Source: a virus. Taken from it: a stretch of 64,000 bases of DNA. Shown here in pieces: positions 1-8,250 of this stretch. The stretch is taken from positions 124,001-188,000 of IMG/VR virus record IMGVR_UViG_3300021142_000002; one strand, given 5' to 3'. The position numbers were made by a program, and so were the translations under genes. The notes below the pieces were generated by a model that did no database searches, was not told the DNA's origin, and saw nothing but the letters and a program-made list of their open reading frames with translations. The first letter of the stretch is position 1; each line of letters opens with the position of its first letter.

Positions 1-58
1 CTTTAAATCTCGGAATAAATTTGTTATCTATTAGCCATTGTTTAATTTTACAAATCAT
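1..58 (-). CDS. 5' end of an unknown gene, cut by the window edge
   Basis: The start codon overlaps the stop of the preceding TSCPD-protein gene in an ATGA junction, so it is translationally coupled to it. Nineteen codons are visible (MICKIKQWLIDNKFIPRFK) before the window ends. Too little is present to name it. It belongs to the same nucleotide-metabolism operon as the DHFR gene by position only. Confidence 0.45.
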   Translation of the reverse strand, partial: MICKIKQWLIDNKFIPRFK

Positions 59-693
59 GAACATTTACTCCATGAACAACTTAAACAGGTTTTACAACCA
101 TCCATCACAACCACTCCATATTCTCCGCAGGAGGGACATAATAATTTATTGGTGCTAGTACTACCTTTTGTTTTTTCTTCAATGATGGCAATTACATGAG
201 GTTCTAGGACAGGTTTAATGATCATGTTTAGTTTAGTTAAATGATCTTCAATACAAAGACCAATTTTAGCCACTAAACTAGGCACAAAAACACCTTTCTC
301 CCAATGCCCACCTTTAGGGTCAAATACATCTTTTAATTCTTTTACTAAGAAACAGATGTCACCACCTTTTCTAAAGACTGCTGAAGCTAGTCGAGTTAAT
401 GCGATTACCCACTGGAAATGCTCCATGTTTTTAGAGTTAATAAATATCTCATAGGGATGCTTTTGTTCAAACTCAGTACCTTCATTAAGAATGATATCAT
501 TAATGGTTAAATACAGAGCATGTTCAGACTGAGGTGTTTTAATTTTGTAAGTAGAGCCCGTAAGCATTTCAGGACGTTTAATACTTTCGTTCATGGTATC
601 AAACTGAGCTGTTTCAGTAACCCCATCGACTGTTTCTGTATTTTTATTTTTTACTGCAAAGCCTACAATTTTCTTAGTAATTTTAGTGGTCAT
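55..693 (-). CDS. NrdJ C-terminal-like (TSCPD domain) ribonucleotide reductase-associated protein
   Basis: A 212-aa protein whose last 30 residues carry a cysteine cluster, CPSCG then MDGCKTC, LSC and SKC, the pattern found at the C-terminus of class II (B12-dependent) ribonucleotide reductases and in stand-alone NrdJb-type proteins. In that family these cysteines re-reduce the active site or bind metal. The body (KKIVGFAVK at the N-terminus, TRLASAVFRKGGD in the middle) fits a TSCPD-type domain. The start overlaps the DHFR stop codon (TAATG), so the two are co-translated, and both act in dNTP supply. No catalytic NrdJ subunit is present in the window. The assignment rests on motif recognition. 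Confidence 0.7.
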   Translation of the reverse strand: MTTKITKKIVGFAVKNKNTETVDGVTETAQFDTMNESIKRPEMLTGSTYKIKTPQSEHALYLTINDIILNEGTEFEQKHPYEIFINSKNMEHFQWVIALTRLASAVFRKGGDICFLVKELKDVFDPKGGHWEKGVFVPSLVAKIGLCIEDHLTKLNMIIKPVLEPHVIAIIEEKTKGSTSTNKLLCPSCGEYGVVVMDGCKTCLSCSWSKCS

Positions 694-1205
694 TAAGCGA
701 TCCTTTTAAATATTTTAAATGCATAGTTAAAGTTAACGGTTTTATCATCAAGAATTAGTTTATCATCTATTAATTCCCAATTATCCATTGAGAAATTAGA
801 AAAAAAAGTATCTCCTGGCATAAAGGTATTAATACTGGTTAAATATAGGTGAGTAGCCATGTCTATAAAGTAATTATAGATATCAGCACCGCCAATAATC
901 CATACTTTATCAGCCTCGGTATTCATCGCATAATGCAATGCCATATCTGGATTATTAGTATATTTTACACCCTCTTTTTCACCATATTGAGATCGACTAA
1001 TAACAATATTAGTTCTATTGGGCAAGGCTCTACCAATAGAGTCAAAAGTATGTCTACCCATAATGACAGGATAGCCTGTGGTGAGTTCTTTAAATCGTTT
1101 TAAATCAGCACTGCAGTGCCAGGGTATTTTACCTTCATTACCTATTACATCGCCGTAAGATACGGCTGCAATAATGTTAATTTCTATTTGTCTAGTCGCA
1201 TTCAC
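693..1205 (-). CDS. Dihydrofolate reductase
   Basis: Reduces dihydrofolate to tetrahydrofolate with NADPH for thymidylate synthesis. The DHFR signature is clear: INIIAAVSYGDVIG, KIPWH, DLKRFKELTTGYPVIMGRHTFDSIG, LPNRTNIVISR and VWIIGGADIYNYF. I chose a GTG start (VNATRQ) because an AGGAG lies 9 nt upstream and it gives about 170 aa, near the usual ~160 aa. The reading frame stays open 17 codons further upstream into the polymerase gene. It lies between the DNA polymerase gene and the NrdJ-like gene, a dNTP/DNA replication operon. No thymidylate synthase is present in the window. Confidence 0.93.
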   Translation of the reverse strand: MNATRQIEINIIAAVSYGDVIGNEGKIPWHCSADLKRFKELTTGYPVIMGRHTFDSIGRALPNRTNIVISRSQYGEKEGVKYTNNPDMALHYAMNTEADKVWIIGGADIYNYFIDMATHLYLTSINTFMPGDTFFSNFSMDNWELIDDKLILDDKTVNFNYAFKIFKRIA

Positions 1206-1206
1206 T

Positions 1207-3363
1207 CTAATTATCTCCTGGTAATCCAAATTCTTCTCTATAGGGAATATCATCATGCAGTAGCATCGTACTGTTTTTATTCTTTACATACATACCCGTC
1301 ATTTCTAGTACTATATAAAAGCCTGCTACTAACTCTGATACAATTGATCTAATGTTAATGGTGTTAACAAAATCTTTAGGTAATCCACCTTCAAATAATT
1401 CATAAGGCAATAATAGATTGCCACCTAAACCTGTTTTATTATTGACAGCCATCCACTCTTTTAATGGGGTAGAAATAACCACATCTAAACTATCTACCCA
1501 GTTAATAAATTCTCTTTTATTATCAATCTTAGTCGTAATCTTAACGGCTCTGTAAGGGGGCAGTGCAATCTGACCGTATTTATTAGAGAATACTTTCTCC
1601 CATAAGTCATAATGCATATACTTGCTACTCATTGGTTTCTTATAGCTACCAATACCTGATATGTTAACGGTTGATAAATACTCTATTTTACCTTCTTCTA
1701 AAGATCTAGTAATAACATGCTCTAGATTAGCAATCTTTTGCATAAGAGGATAAATGTCAATGCCTTGCCCACTCATTAAACCATCCATGGCTATTTCAAT
1801 AGCACCTTCCAACTTATTCATGATATTCTTAGGTATCTTAGAGTCTTTTAACCCCACCCCTTTAATATCAATCTTAGGTTTTTTATAAACAACACCTTCT
1901 CGACTAGTAATCATTGTTGCATAATGCTTAGCTCTATTTGCCCTCATGTAGATAGCAAAGGCATATTCATTTTTCATTTGCAACGTAAATAACTCATCCT
2001 CAGTAACACCCATTTGCTTACTGGCTAAAGCCATCATGTGGCCAATGACCTGGGCATTAAAATAACATATTAAGTTAGTAATGTTATTAACTTCAAAACC
2101 AAAAGATAATTTACCAAAATACCACTCTACCCAGTCTTGTACGGTAAACATGGTACTGTCAGTATCACTACCGACTACATTACGTCTAATGCTAGATGGA
2201 AATTCATAAATGGAAGGCGGTGCATTATTAGTAATAAAGAAAGTTCTAAAGAAGTCTTTATATTTAATAATCGTTTTAGTAACATAATCAATAGTTCTAG
2301 CATAAGTCTCATAATCCTTATTGCCCCTACCCTTTAAGTCACTAATTTTATCACCTCTAATTAAATCACTGCAGAATATACCCACTAACGCTGCTACCAT
2401 CTCATCTGCATTTTTAATAACATCATCTGCATCTATTGGATATTCTTCAGGCCTAACAATAATCTCAGCTAATAAGTTTCTAACTAAGCTATCGTTAAAT
2501 TTAGCGATATGATAAAGATCGCCCGTATAGACAAAGGCAGCTCTTTGATAACCACTTAATTTACTGACTAAATCATAAATATCTTTTTGATGCTCTCGGT
2601 TAATCCAATAGAACTTAGTACAGCGATTAATTAAATTAACCACATCAATGACTGTAGGTATAACCATGTCATATTTAGTAATAACTTCATGGAGCTGATC
2701 ATAATCAGTATTATTGATAATCGAGAGTATGTTTTCAATAACTACTTTCTTAGACCAATAGTGTCTATTACCTGAAATAAAGCACTCACTAGAAGAATTA
2801 CTATAGCTCACCATAATTCTACAGGTGGAGGTTAAGGTACTATGAGCTGTTTTATTAAATAGTGGATTGTAAGGAGAGCAATGAGCGCCTGAAATACTAT
2901 TGATGAATAACTTAATAGAGTATTCAGCATTGTTACAAATTGCAAAGATATCATCTAAACCCTGTTGCTGTGCTTCAATTCCTCTTTTCTTAATAACTTT
3001 TCTAGCTTTAGTCTTCCCATCAATATAGTTACCTGTAATAGACTTATTGACTTTAGGATTATCATAGACAATTAAGTTAGGACTTAAGATAGATTCTGTT
3101 TTAGTTACATTCTCAATTAACTTATCAAAAGTAACTTGACCTTTTACTCTATCTTGATTAGGCTGTCTTTTTAATACATGCATTAATACTGGTTTTAATG
3201 CAAATAAACCACCTTCAGACGTTTGTTTTAAAACAAAGTCTTCACAATCTTGCAGAGGTTTTCCTGTCTTTAAATGTAGATAACTCGCTGATAATTTTCT
3301 AGCATTACCGACTATATCTAAATCTCTTTTATATTCACTTTTATCTAGTAAAAAAACATCCAT
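1207..3363 (-). CDS. Family B DNA polymerase, palm/thumb part of a split enzyme
   Basis: 718 aa. Motif B-like residues (KLFINSISGAHCS) lie near residue 155 and the catalytic motif C (GSDTDSTMF, the DTDS metal-binding aspartates) near residue 400, followed by a K-rich KKPKIDIKGVGLKDSK segment like the KxY/thumb region of family B polymerases. No 3'-5' exonuclease motifs and no motif A (DxxSLYPS) are visible, and the ORF opens with a good Shine-Dalgarno (GGAG, 5-nt spacing). The N-terminal half is therefore probably encoded elsewhere, as I recall for PhiKZ-like phages. It overlaps the DHFR gene region and is likely co-transcribed with it. Confidence 0.85.
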   Translation of the reverse strand: MDVFLLDKSEYKRDLDIVGNARKLSASYLHLKTGKPLQDCEDFVLKQTSEGGLFALKPVLMHVLKRQPNQDRVKGQVTFDKLIENVTKTESILSPNLIVYDNPKVNKSITGNYIDGKTKARKVIKKRGIEAQQQGLDDIFAICNNAEYSIKLFINSISGAHCSPYNPLFNKTAHSTLTSTCRIMVSYSNSSSECFISGNRHYWSKKVVIENILSIINNTDYDQLHEVITKYDMVIPTVIDVVNLINRCTKFYWINREHQKDIYDLVSKLSGYQRAAFVYTGDLYHIAKFNDSLVRNLLAEIIVRPEEYPIDADDVIKNADEMVAALVGIFCSDLIRGDKISDLKGRGNKDYETYARTIDYVTKTIIKYKDFFRTFFITNNAPPSIYEFPSSIRRNVVGSDTDSTMFTVQDWVEWYFGKLSFGFEVNNITNLICYFNAQVIGHMMALASKQMGVTEDELFTLQMKNEYAFAIYMRANRAKHYATMITSREGVVYKKPKIDIKGVGLKDSKIPKNIMNKLEGAIEIAMDGLMSGQGIDIYPLMQKIANLEHVITRSLEEGKIEYLSTVNISGIGSYKKPMSSKYMHYDLWEKVFSNKYGQIALPPYRAVKITTKIDNKREFINWVDSLDVVISTPLKEWMAVNNKTGLGGNLLLPYELFEGGLPKDFVNTINIRSIVSELVAGFYIVLEMTGMYVKNKNSTMLLHDDIPYREEFGLPGDN

Positions 3364-3376
3364 AATAGCTCCAACT

Positions 3377-3409
3377 ATCTTACCCTGTACTATAAGTACA
3401 AGATAAGAT
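3377..3409 (-). terminator. Stem-loop between unknown gene and DNA polymerase
   Basis: Near-perfect inverted repeat. Read on the minus strand the arms ATCTTATCTTGTACT and AGTACAGGGTAAGAT pair fully if two G-U pairs are allowed, which favours function in minus-strand RNA. It lies between the end of the 140-aa gene and the start of the polymerase, so it is a terminator or attenuator. Confidence 0.55.
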
Positions 3410-3423
3410 GGCTGAATTTTTTA

Positions 3424-3846
3424 TTAACTTAAAGAGATTGTAATATCGGAATACCCATTAGACATGAGCAAATTTGATAGGCTATTAACTAGACTAGAAT
3501 CAAAGTTTTTAATGACCACAGTAGCTGTTTGCATTAATAAACGACTAACTGAGTTAGGCTGTATCCATGGAATACCAAATTCTAAAATAGAGTTATCTGG
3601 CATTCTAATGACTAAATAATTATACTTAGTATAATCATTAGGCACTGGCATAACATTTTGACTAGGCAGACTAGAGTAGATGTTAGCATGATTAACTGCA
3701 GCCAGTGACGGATACTTTAAATTATTTCCAGAGCTAATGCCTTGTAGTATACCATTAACTACATTAGGCACATCATTGAGTCCATAGCAGTTAAAGGTGA
3801 CAGTATCACCAATATTTAATTTACTTATTTCGACCATTTCTGACAT
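3424..3846 (-). CDS. Hypothetical protein (140 aa)
   Basis: No family recognised. It has a good ribosome site (GGAGG) inside the end of the preceding gene, overlapping it by 26 nt. The sequence is mixed beta-like with KLNIGDTVTFNCYG near the N-terminus, which could be a small beta-barrel. It is the last gene before a stem-loop and the DNA polymerase. Confidence 0.6.
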   Translation of the reverse strand: MSEMVEISKLNIGDTVTFNCYGLNDVPNVVNGILQGISSGNNLKYPSLAAVNHANIYSSLPSQNVMPVPNDYTKYNYLVIRMPDNSILEFGIPWIQPNSVSRLLMQTATVVIKNFDSSLVNSLSNLLMSNGYSDITISLS

Positions 3847-4033
3847 AAGTGCCCTCCATTATTTGTTTGAGTTCTTTTGTTTGTTCAGCAATGCCATGAT
3901 TTAAATGGCTTAAAAATTTAGCTTCAATTTCAGACATAGCATAACCTGTCTTACTTTTAAACTTAGCAGTTACTCTTTTTAATGCATCTAATGAAGATTG
4001 TTTTGTGGTAATTAATTCTTGTCTATTAGCCAA
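3821..4033 (-). CDS. Hypothetical small protein (70 aa), TTG start
   Basis: No family recognised. Lysine-rich and predicted helical (RQELITTKQSSLDALKRV). The only in-frame initiator that gives the full ORF is TTG. The 3' end overlaps the next gene by 26 nt, which supports coupled translation. Function unknown. Confidence 0.5.
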   Translation of the reverse strand: MANRQELITTKQSSLDALKRVTAKFKSKTGYAMSEIEAKFLSHLNHGIAEQTKELKQIMEGTYVRNGRNK

Positions 4034-4056
4034 GTTTATTTTCTTCTATGTTATTA

Positions 4057-4458
4057 TTATAAAATTTTAATGCCGGTAGCTACTTCCTCTGCTTTAATTA
4101 AATCTGTTGGCTCCAGTACATAGATTAATTTTTTATCTCTATAATAAACATTTTGAACAATGCCAAAGACTTTTTTCGTAATCTCTTTAATGTAGTTGGG
4201 TAATTCTTTTATAGCACCATAAGGGTAGGGCACATCTATTTCGGCAACAACACCTAGAGTAGTTCTTGTGGTATAAGTCTTACACGGGGCCATTGAATAA
4301 TTTGTGTAGGTAAAAAGCTGAGTACCATCATCTAGTTCTTCCACTGCATTAATATAAATGGGTGCTAAAGTGGTATTAAAGACAAAACGACCAATAATAG
4401 CAGGCTCTTCTAACAGGTAATGCTTTCCTGCCGAAATCTTTATTTTTTCTTCACTCAT
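4057..4458 (-). CDS. Hypothetical protein (133 aa)
   Basis: No family recognised. Start chosen from a clear AGGAG 9 nt upstream of MSEEKIKISAG. Predominantly beta-strand-like sequence (GRFVFNTTLAPIYINAVEEL) with a hydrophilic C-terminus. It is part of a run of small minus-strand genes between the tubulin-like gene and the DNA polymerase. Confidence 0.6.
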   Translation of the reverse strand: MSEEKIKISAGKHYLLEEPAIIGRFVFNTTLAPIYINAVEELDDGTQLFTYTNYSMAPCKTYTTRTTLGVVAEIDVPYPYGAIKELPNYIKEITKKVFGIVQNVYYRDKKLIYVLEPTDLIKAEEVATGIKIL

Positions 4459-4470
4459 CTTTATTTTCTC

Positions 4471-4884
4471 CTAATAATTATATTTAACAACATTGACCAC
4501 TAGCTTATAATCTAGTGTGTATGAATAATCTACTATTATCTTACCCTGCATCTGCTGGTTTAAAGAACTCGCTAGATTTAACATAATTTGATTAAATCTA
4601 AAAACAAACCAATCCTTTACATCAGTAGGTAGTATAATGTCTTCTACTAAATCAGTAATGGCTGAATACTCTTCAGTTTCATAACCCTCTAATAACCTAA
4701 AGAACTCAGCCATAATTACTTTCGGTTTATTTATTACCAAACCATAAGCCCCTATATGAGGCTCTAAGTATTCCTCATATAGGTTTTTTAGATCTAATAA
4801 GTCAACGAGATATCTTTCATAGATTGGGTCAGGTGAACTTTGAATTAAATTCTCTAATTCTCCTTTAGGGTACAAACTTTCCAT
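4471..4884 (-). CDS. Hypothetical protein (137 aa)
   Basis: The frame is open 15 codons upstream, but the start MESLYPKGELENL has GAGGAG at good spacing and leaves only a 20-nt overlap with the preceding gene, so I chose it. Helical, acidic sequence with no recognised motif. It is probably coupled to the upstream 153-aa gene. Confidence 0.6.
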   Translation of the reverse strand: MESLYPKGELENLIQSSPDPIYERYLVDLLDLKNLYEEYLEPHIGAYGLVINKPKVIMAEFFRLLEGYETEEYSAITDLVEDIILPTDVKDWFVFRFNQIMLNLASSLNQQMQGKIIVDYSYTLDYKLVVNVVKYNY

Positions 4885-5326
4885 TTCTGATATGCTCCTC
4901 TTCCCACATGTTAATCCTAAAGTCACCAAAATTCTCTAATCTATAGATGCCCGTTTTAGTTTTCTTTAAAGACCATACATTAAAGGTATCTCTACCCATA
5001 CAGTCGCAGATAATGGAATGGAAATGTTGAACACTGTATAAATCCTCTAATGTATCTGTTAATGTTAACTGATCTATATCCTTATAGATTTCAGTAAACC
5101 ATTCTACTGGATCACTTTTACTAAGAAAAAAATGATCTCTAATACATGTGTTTGTATTACACTCTATTGTGGCTAAGAAATCCTCATATAGCAGTTTTTC
5201 TAAATCCTTTATATATGCATTATTATCCATTTCCCGTCGATATGGATTTACATAGGCTATAATGTAAGATAATACTTCCCTAGAAAGACTGGCTATGTCT
5301 AACATTACAATGCCTTTATTTTGCAT
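4865..5326 (-). CDS. Hypothetical protein (153 aa)
   Basis: No family recognised. GAGGAG precedes MQNKGIVMLDIASL. It contains scattered cysteines (ECNTNTCIRD, HSIICDCMG) that could bind metal, without a standard finger spacing. It is the first gene after the strong terminator that follows the tubulin-like gene, so it probably opens a transcription unit running to the DNA polymerase. Confidence 0.6.
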   Translation of the reverse strand: MQNKGIVMLDIASLSREVLSYIIAYVNPYRREMDNNAYIKDLEKLLYEDFLATIECNTNTCIRDHFFLSKSDPVEWFTEIYKDIDQLTLTDTLEDLYSVQHFHSIICDCMGRDTFNVWSLKKTKTGIYRLENFGDFRINMWEEEHIRNGKFVP

Positions 5327-5351
5327 TTAAACTCCTCTGACTGAATAAAAA

Positions 5352-5383
5352 GTGTGTACCCATAGGTTACTATGGGTACACAC
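5352..5383 (-). terminator. Strong hairpin after the tubulin-like gene
   Basis: Perfect 14-bp arms GTGTGTACCCATAG and CTATGGGTACACAC around a 4-nt loop, 15 nt past the stop codon of the tubulin-like gene. Confidence 0.75.
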
Positions 5384-5397
5384 GATTTACGTCTTAA

Positions 5398-6378
5398 TTA
5401 CAAAAATAAATCATTATCTTCGACATCATCAAAAACAGGTTGTGAAACTGCTAATAGATTAGTTTTTGATCTTGCATAATCATCAACTATTTTCTTTAAT
5501 GAGGCAACACGATCATTTAAGAATTGATTAGTAATGATAAAATGCATTGCGGGCACGGCATGTTTACTGCTATCTTGAGCCGCTTCATCGCAGTAACCAA
5601 CAGTTGAATAGAGCTGACCTAAGCTAATTTCAGGATCAGCCTTTGAAGTTAATAAACTAGCTACTGAAATAGCAGTTAAACCTTCAATCGTAGTAACCGG
5701 CGTATTAGATACTGAGAATACTAGATCAGTTAATTGCACGGGTACAGCAGTTACTCTTTCATAGTTTAACCAGTTGTCAATGTCTTTAGTATCCAAATGG
5801 TTATTGGTACCTGACAGTAACATTGAAATGGCTCTAAGATCCCCATTAATAGTTTCATCCACCATAAGCATATGTGTGCTTTCACAGTTGGTGTAAAATG
5901 CTACAGTAATTGCTTTGTTTAACTTAGCAGTTAATGTTTGCAAGTTACTTAATGTAGAATAGGCATTATTAGCTTCTTTGGCAGAAGCTGTAGAAATAAT
6001 ACAAAAGCAAATAACTGTTTGATTACGCTTTAATAATTCCTCTACTAATAATGGGGCTAATACGCTACCACTTCCGCCCGATGCACCAAAGACCACTAAG
6101 TTAAAAGCTTTAGGTGGATGCTTTAACAAAATATCATCAATGTGTGGTTTAGCTACTTGATGTGCAAAAGCTCTATTTTTACCAGAACCATCAACACCTG
6201 GAATAATAAATACATCGCCTTTATTTCCTACTTTATGCAGGTTACTGCGGCTAGTATCAATTAAGCTAAAAAACGTTTCAGGAAACCCTGCGCTATCACT
6301 TGGAATGTTAACAGACTGTACTACATTTACACCTGCCCCACCAACTCCATATACTCTTACCGTTGATTGTTTTTTCAT
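5398..6378 (-). CDS. Tubulin/FtsZ-like GTPase (PhuZ-type)
   Basis: 326 aa. The N-terminal nucleotide-binding segment reads VRVYGVGGAGVNVVQ (residues 7-21). The tubulin-superfamily signature loop appears as GASGGSGS (residues 98-105), in place of GGGTGSG. Further segments follow the tubulin/FtsZ order, and the C-terminus is an acidic tail (DDVEDNDLFL). In PhiKZ-like jumbo phages PhuZ polymerises into a spindle that centres the phage nucleus and moves capsids, and its acidic tail is needed for filament assembly. Those roles are inferred here. It is preceded by an 18-codon basic peptide ORF and followed by a strong terminator. Confidence 0.85.
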   Translation of the reverse strand: MKKQSTVRVYGVGGAGVNVVQSVNIPSDSAGFPETFFSLIDTSRSNLHKVGNKGDVFIIPGVDGSGKNRAFAHQVAKPHIDDILLKHPPKAFNLVVFGASGGSGSVLAPLLVEELLKRNQTVICFCIISTASAKEANNAYSTLSNLQTLTAKLNKAITVAFYTNCESTHMLMVDETINGDLRAISMLLSGTNNHLDTKDIDNWLNYERVTAVPVQLTDLVFSVSNTPVTTIEGLTAISVASLLTSKADPEISLGQLYSTVGYCDEAAQDSSKHAVPAMHFIITNQFLNDRVASLKKIVDDYARSKTNLLAVSQPVFDDVEDNDLFL

Positions 6379-6390
6379 TTGTTTAATTCC

Positions 6391-6447
6391 TCAAATTTTT
6401 GACTTTGAATTGGTAGCTGCCCGTCTTAATCTTGAAACTATATTCAT
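6391..6447 (-). CDS. Putative 18-aa basic peptide upstream of the tubulin-like gene
   Basis: MNIVSRLRRAATNSKSKI followed by TGA. It has one of the best ribosome sites in the window (AAGGAGGTGTAAA before ATG), placed at the end of the preceding gene, and ends about 12 nt before the tubulin-like start codon. It could be a real small protein or a leader peptide coupling translation. Confidence 0.4.
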   Translation of the reverse strand: MNIVSRLRRAATNSKSKI

Positions 6448-6448
6448 T

Positions 6449-6733
6449 TTACACCTCCTTTAATTCGTTTTCGGGATAAAGAATGTCTTCGAGTTTTGTA
6501 TATTCACCGTGCTTTTCCACCCTTAACAAATACGCAGGGCCATAAGCTTCATAACGTTGTTCACGTACAGTAAAGATATAATTTTCAGCTGATTGACCAT
6601 AAAAGGTATCAGGTTTAACTTGTTCATCAATCTTAAATTTAAAGTCCACCTTAGTTAAGTCAGTGGCAAAAATAGATAATATATTATTATCGCTTAATTG
6701 CTCGCAAATGTAAATTGGGCCACTGTATGGCAT
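6449..6733 (-). CDS. Hypothetical protein (94 aa)
   Basis: No family recognised. Beta-rich sequence (GPIYICEQLSDNNILSIFATD) with an acidic C-terminus (ENELKEV). Its stop codon overlaps the ribosome site of the 18-aa peptide ORF upstream of the tubulin-like gene, so it is probably in the same operon. Its own Shine-Dalgarno is weak. Confidence 0.55.
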   Translation of the reverse strand: MPYSGPIYICEQLSDNNILSIFATDLTKVDFKFKIDEQVKPDTFYGQSAENYIFTVREQRYEAYGPAYLLRVEKHGEYTKLEDILYPENELKEV

Positions 6734-6766
6734 TGCAAACGAAATAACCCTAAAGTGTGCATTACC

Positions 6767-8113
6767 CTAATTTATTAGAAAGGTATTGGGTTCAAAGACT
6801 TTAGTTAAATCTTCTTCATTGGTTACAAAGGGGCCATCTTCAGTAAAGACATGTATGCCTTCAGCCTTTCCTGTTTTTACCACCTTACCAACCTTATAGT
6901 GACAATCCTCGGTCAAGAAGAATACACGATCGCCCGGTTTAATGTCTTCACCATTAGAATACTTACTGATTTTTGAATTTGGCTTATAAAGGTTTTTAAT
7001 GACATCATATTTAACCTGATATGCACGCAACTGATCCAATGGTATGGATACAATAGTTGGATTTCCTTCATTGCCGTTGAGTACAATACATCTATAACAG
7101 TATGCCGATCCAGTTGGAGAATAGTCACTTATTACATCATCAATAAGCCATGGATATTTATTTAAGTCATCAAAAGGCTCACTCATCTGAATGACATCGC
7201 CAATTGTAAAAAATCCGCCCAATGATTTTATTTCATTTTGATTAAGTGGTCTAATTGCACTTAAATGTTGTGTAATAAAAGAGAGTTTTTCAGTACTAGC
7301 ATTTAAATCAATCTTCTCTTGCACTTGTATGGCTATTAAATCTAACGAAAAAAGACCACTTTCGCCCTTTCCCGTTATTTTATAAACGTTTATGTTTGTT
7401 TGCGCATCAGGACTAGCATTAGTAACAACAGTGTTAATGTCGGGTTCCCACGTATAGATCAATGTGTCTAAATTAATTTCTTCTTGCATGACTTCTTTCT
7501 CTTCTTTGTGAATGTTTTTTATGAGTTTAAAGCTATCTTCAATCTTTTTAATAGCTTTAATAGAAATGTAATATCTTCCGAATGAATCCTTATTATTAAT
7601 TAAAGGGATAAATTCATAAGACACTGTGTCAGTTCTTTCTTGATGAATAATATCATTAACCAATAACGGGTATCGATTAGAAAATAATTTATCATCTAGT
7701 TTTCTAACAATATCACCTGGTTTAAAAATCCCACCCAATAACTCCACCTGCTCTTGATTAGGACACACCACCTCCTCGGATAAGTAGTTTCTTATTGGCA
7801 TTTTATTTTGATCAAAATATTTATTAAAGTATTTAACTTTAGAGTTATCTTTAAGAATTCGCCCAAGTCTTTCTGAAACTATCATTCGCTCCGCTTTAAT
7901 AGTAGCTACCTTAAAGACAAAATCAATTGCTCGTTCAGGATCATTTGTTATTTCCTTATCAAAGAAAACAGAATTTTGCTGAGGTTTCCATTCATAGTCG
8001 AAGTCAATAGTTTCTTCATTAAGATCATTTAAAGACCTTAATTTAAATTCATTGTGCAAATTACTATTAACTAACTTTCTTATTTCTTCTTGGTCATAGA
8101 CTATTCTGCTCAT
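6767..8113 (-). CDS. Hypothetical protein with an internal duplication (448 aa)
   Basis: No family recognised. Two homologous units can be seen: LGGIFKPGDIVRKLDDKLF followed by YPLLVNDII, and LGGFFTIGDVIQMSEPFDDL followed by YPWLIDDVI. They are about 180 residues apart and each is followed by a strand-rich segment. The C-terminus adds a further GEDIKPGDRVFFL unit of similar SH3/KOW-like character. AAGGAG precedes the start. It is the first gene of the unit leading to the tubulin-like gene, downstream of a promoter-like motif. Confidence 0.65.
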   Translation of the reverse strand: MSRIVYDQEEIRKLVNSNLHNEFKLRSLNDLNEETIDFDYEWKPQQNSVFFDKEITNDPERAIDFVFKVATIKAERMIVSERLGRILKDNSKVKYFNKYFDQNKMPIRNYLSEEVVCPNQEQVELLGGIFKPGDIVRKLDDKLFSNRYPLLVNDIIHQERTDTVSYEFIPLINNKDSFGRYYISIKAIKKIEDSFKLIKNIHKEEKEVMQEEINLDTLIYTWEPDINTVVTNASPDAQTNINVYKITGKGESGLFSLDLIAIQVQEKIDLNASTEKLSFITQHLSAIRPLNQNEIKSLGGFFTIGDVIQMSEPFDDLNKYPWLIDDVISDYSPTGSAYCYRCIVLNGNEGNPTIVSIPLDQLRAYQVKYDVIKNLYKPNSKISKYSNGEDIKPGDRVFFLTEDCHYKVGKVVKTGKAEGIHVFTEDGPFVTNEEDLTKVFEPNTFLIN

Positions 8114-8147
8114 TTTATTTCTCCTTTTATTTTATGATTAAGCAAAT

Positions 8148-8180
8148 ATACAATATCTGCTATTAGATAATGTATATATG
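8148..8180. promoter_or_regulatory. Divergent promoter region, TATATACATTATCTAATAG family
   Basis: Minus-strand reading gives CATATATACATTATCTAATAG, one of the best matches to the motif repeated upstream of several operons. The plus strand holds a partly degenerate mirrored copy (ATATACAATATCTGCTATTAG) that could serve the divergent virion gene at 8251. Promoter function is inferred from recurrence and position. Confidence 0.55.
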
Positions 8181-8250
8181 TTTAAAATTTAAACTTATTG
8201 TTACAATAACATTGTAACTTGACTTATATTTTAATAAGAGGATAATTATA

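Noticed and set aside
849-1352. Plus-strand ORFs of 84 and 78 aa opposite the DHFR/polymerase genes
   Set aside because: Complement of well-supported genes on the minus strand, without ribosome sites or recognisable protein sequence.
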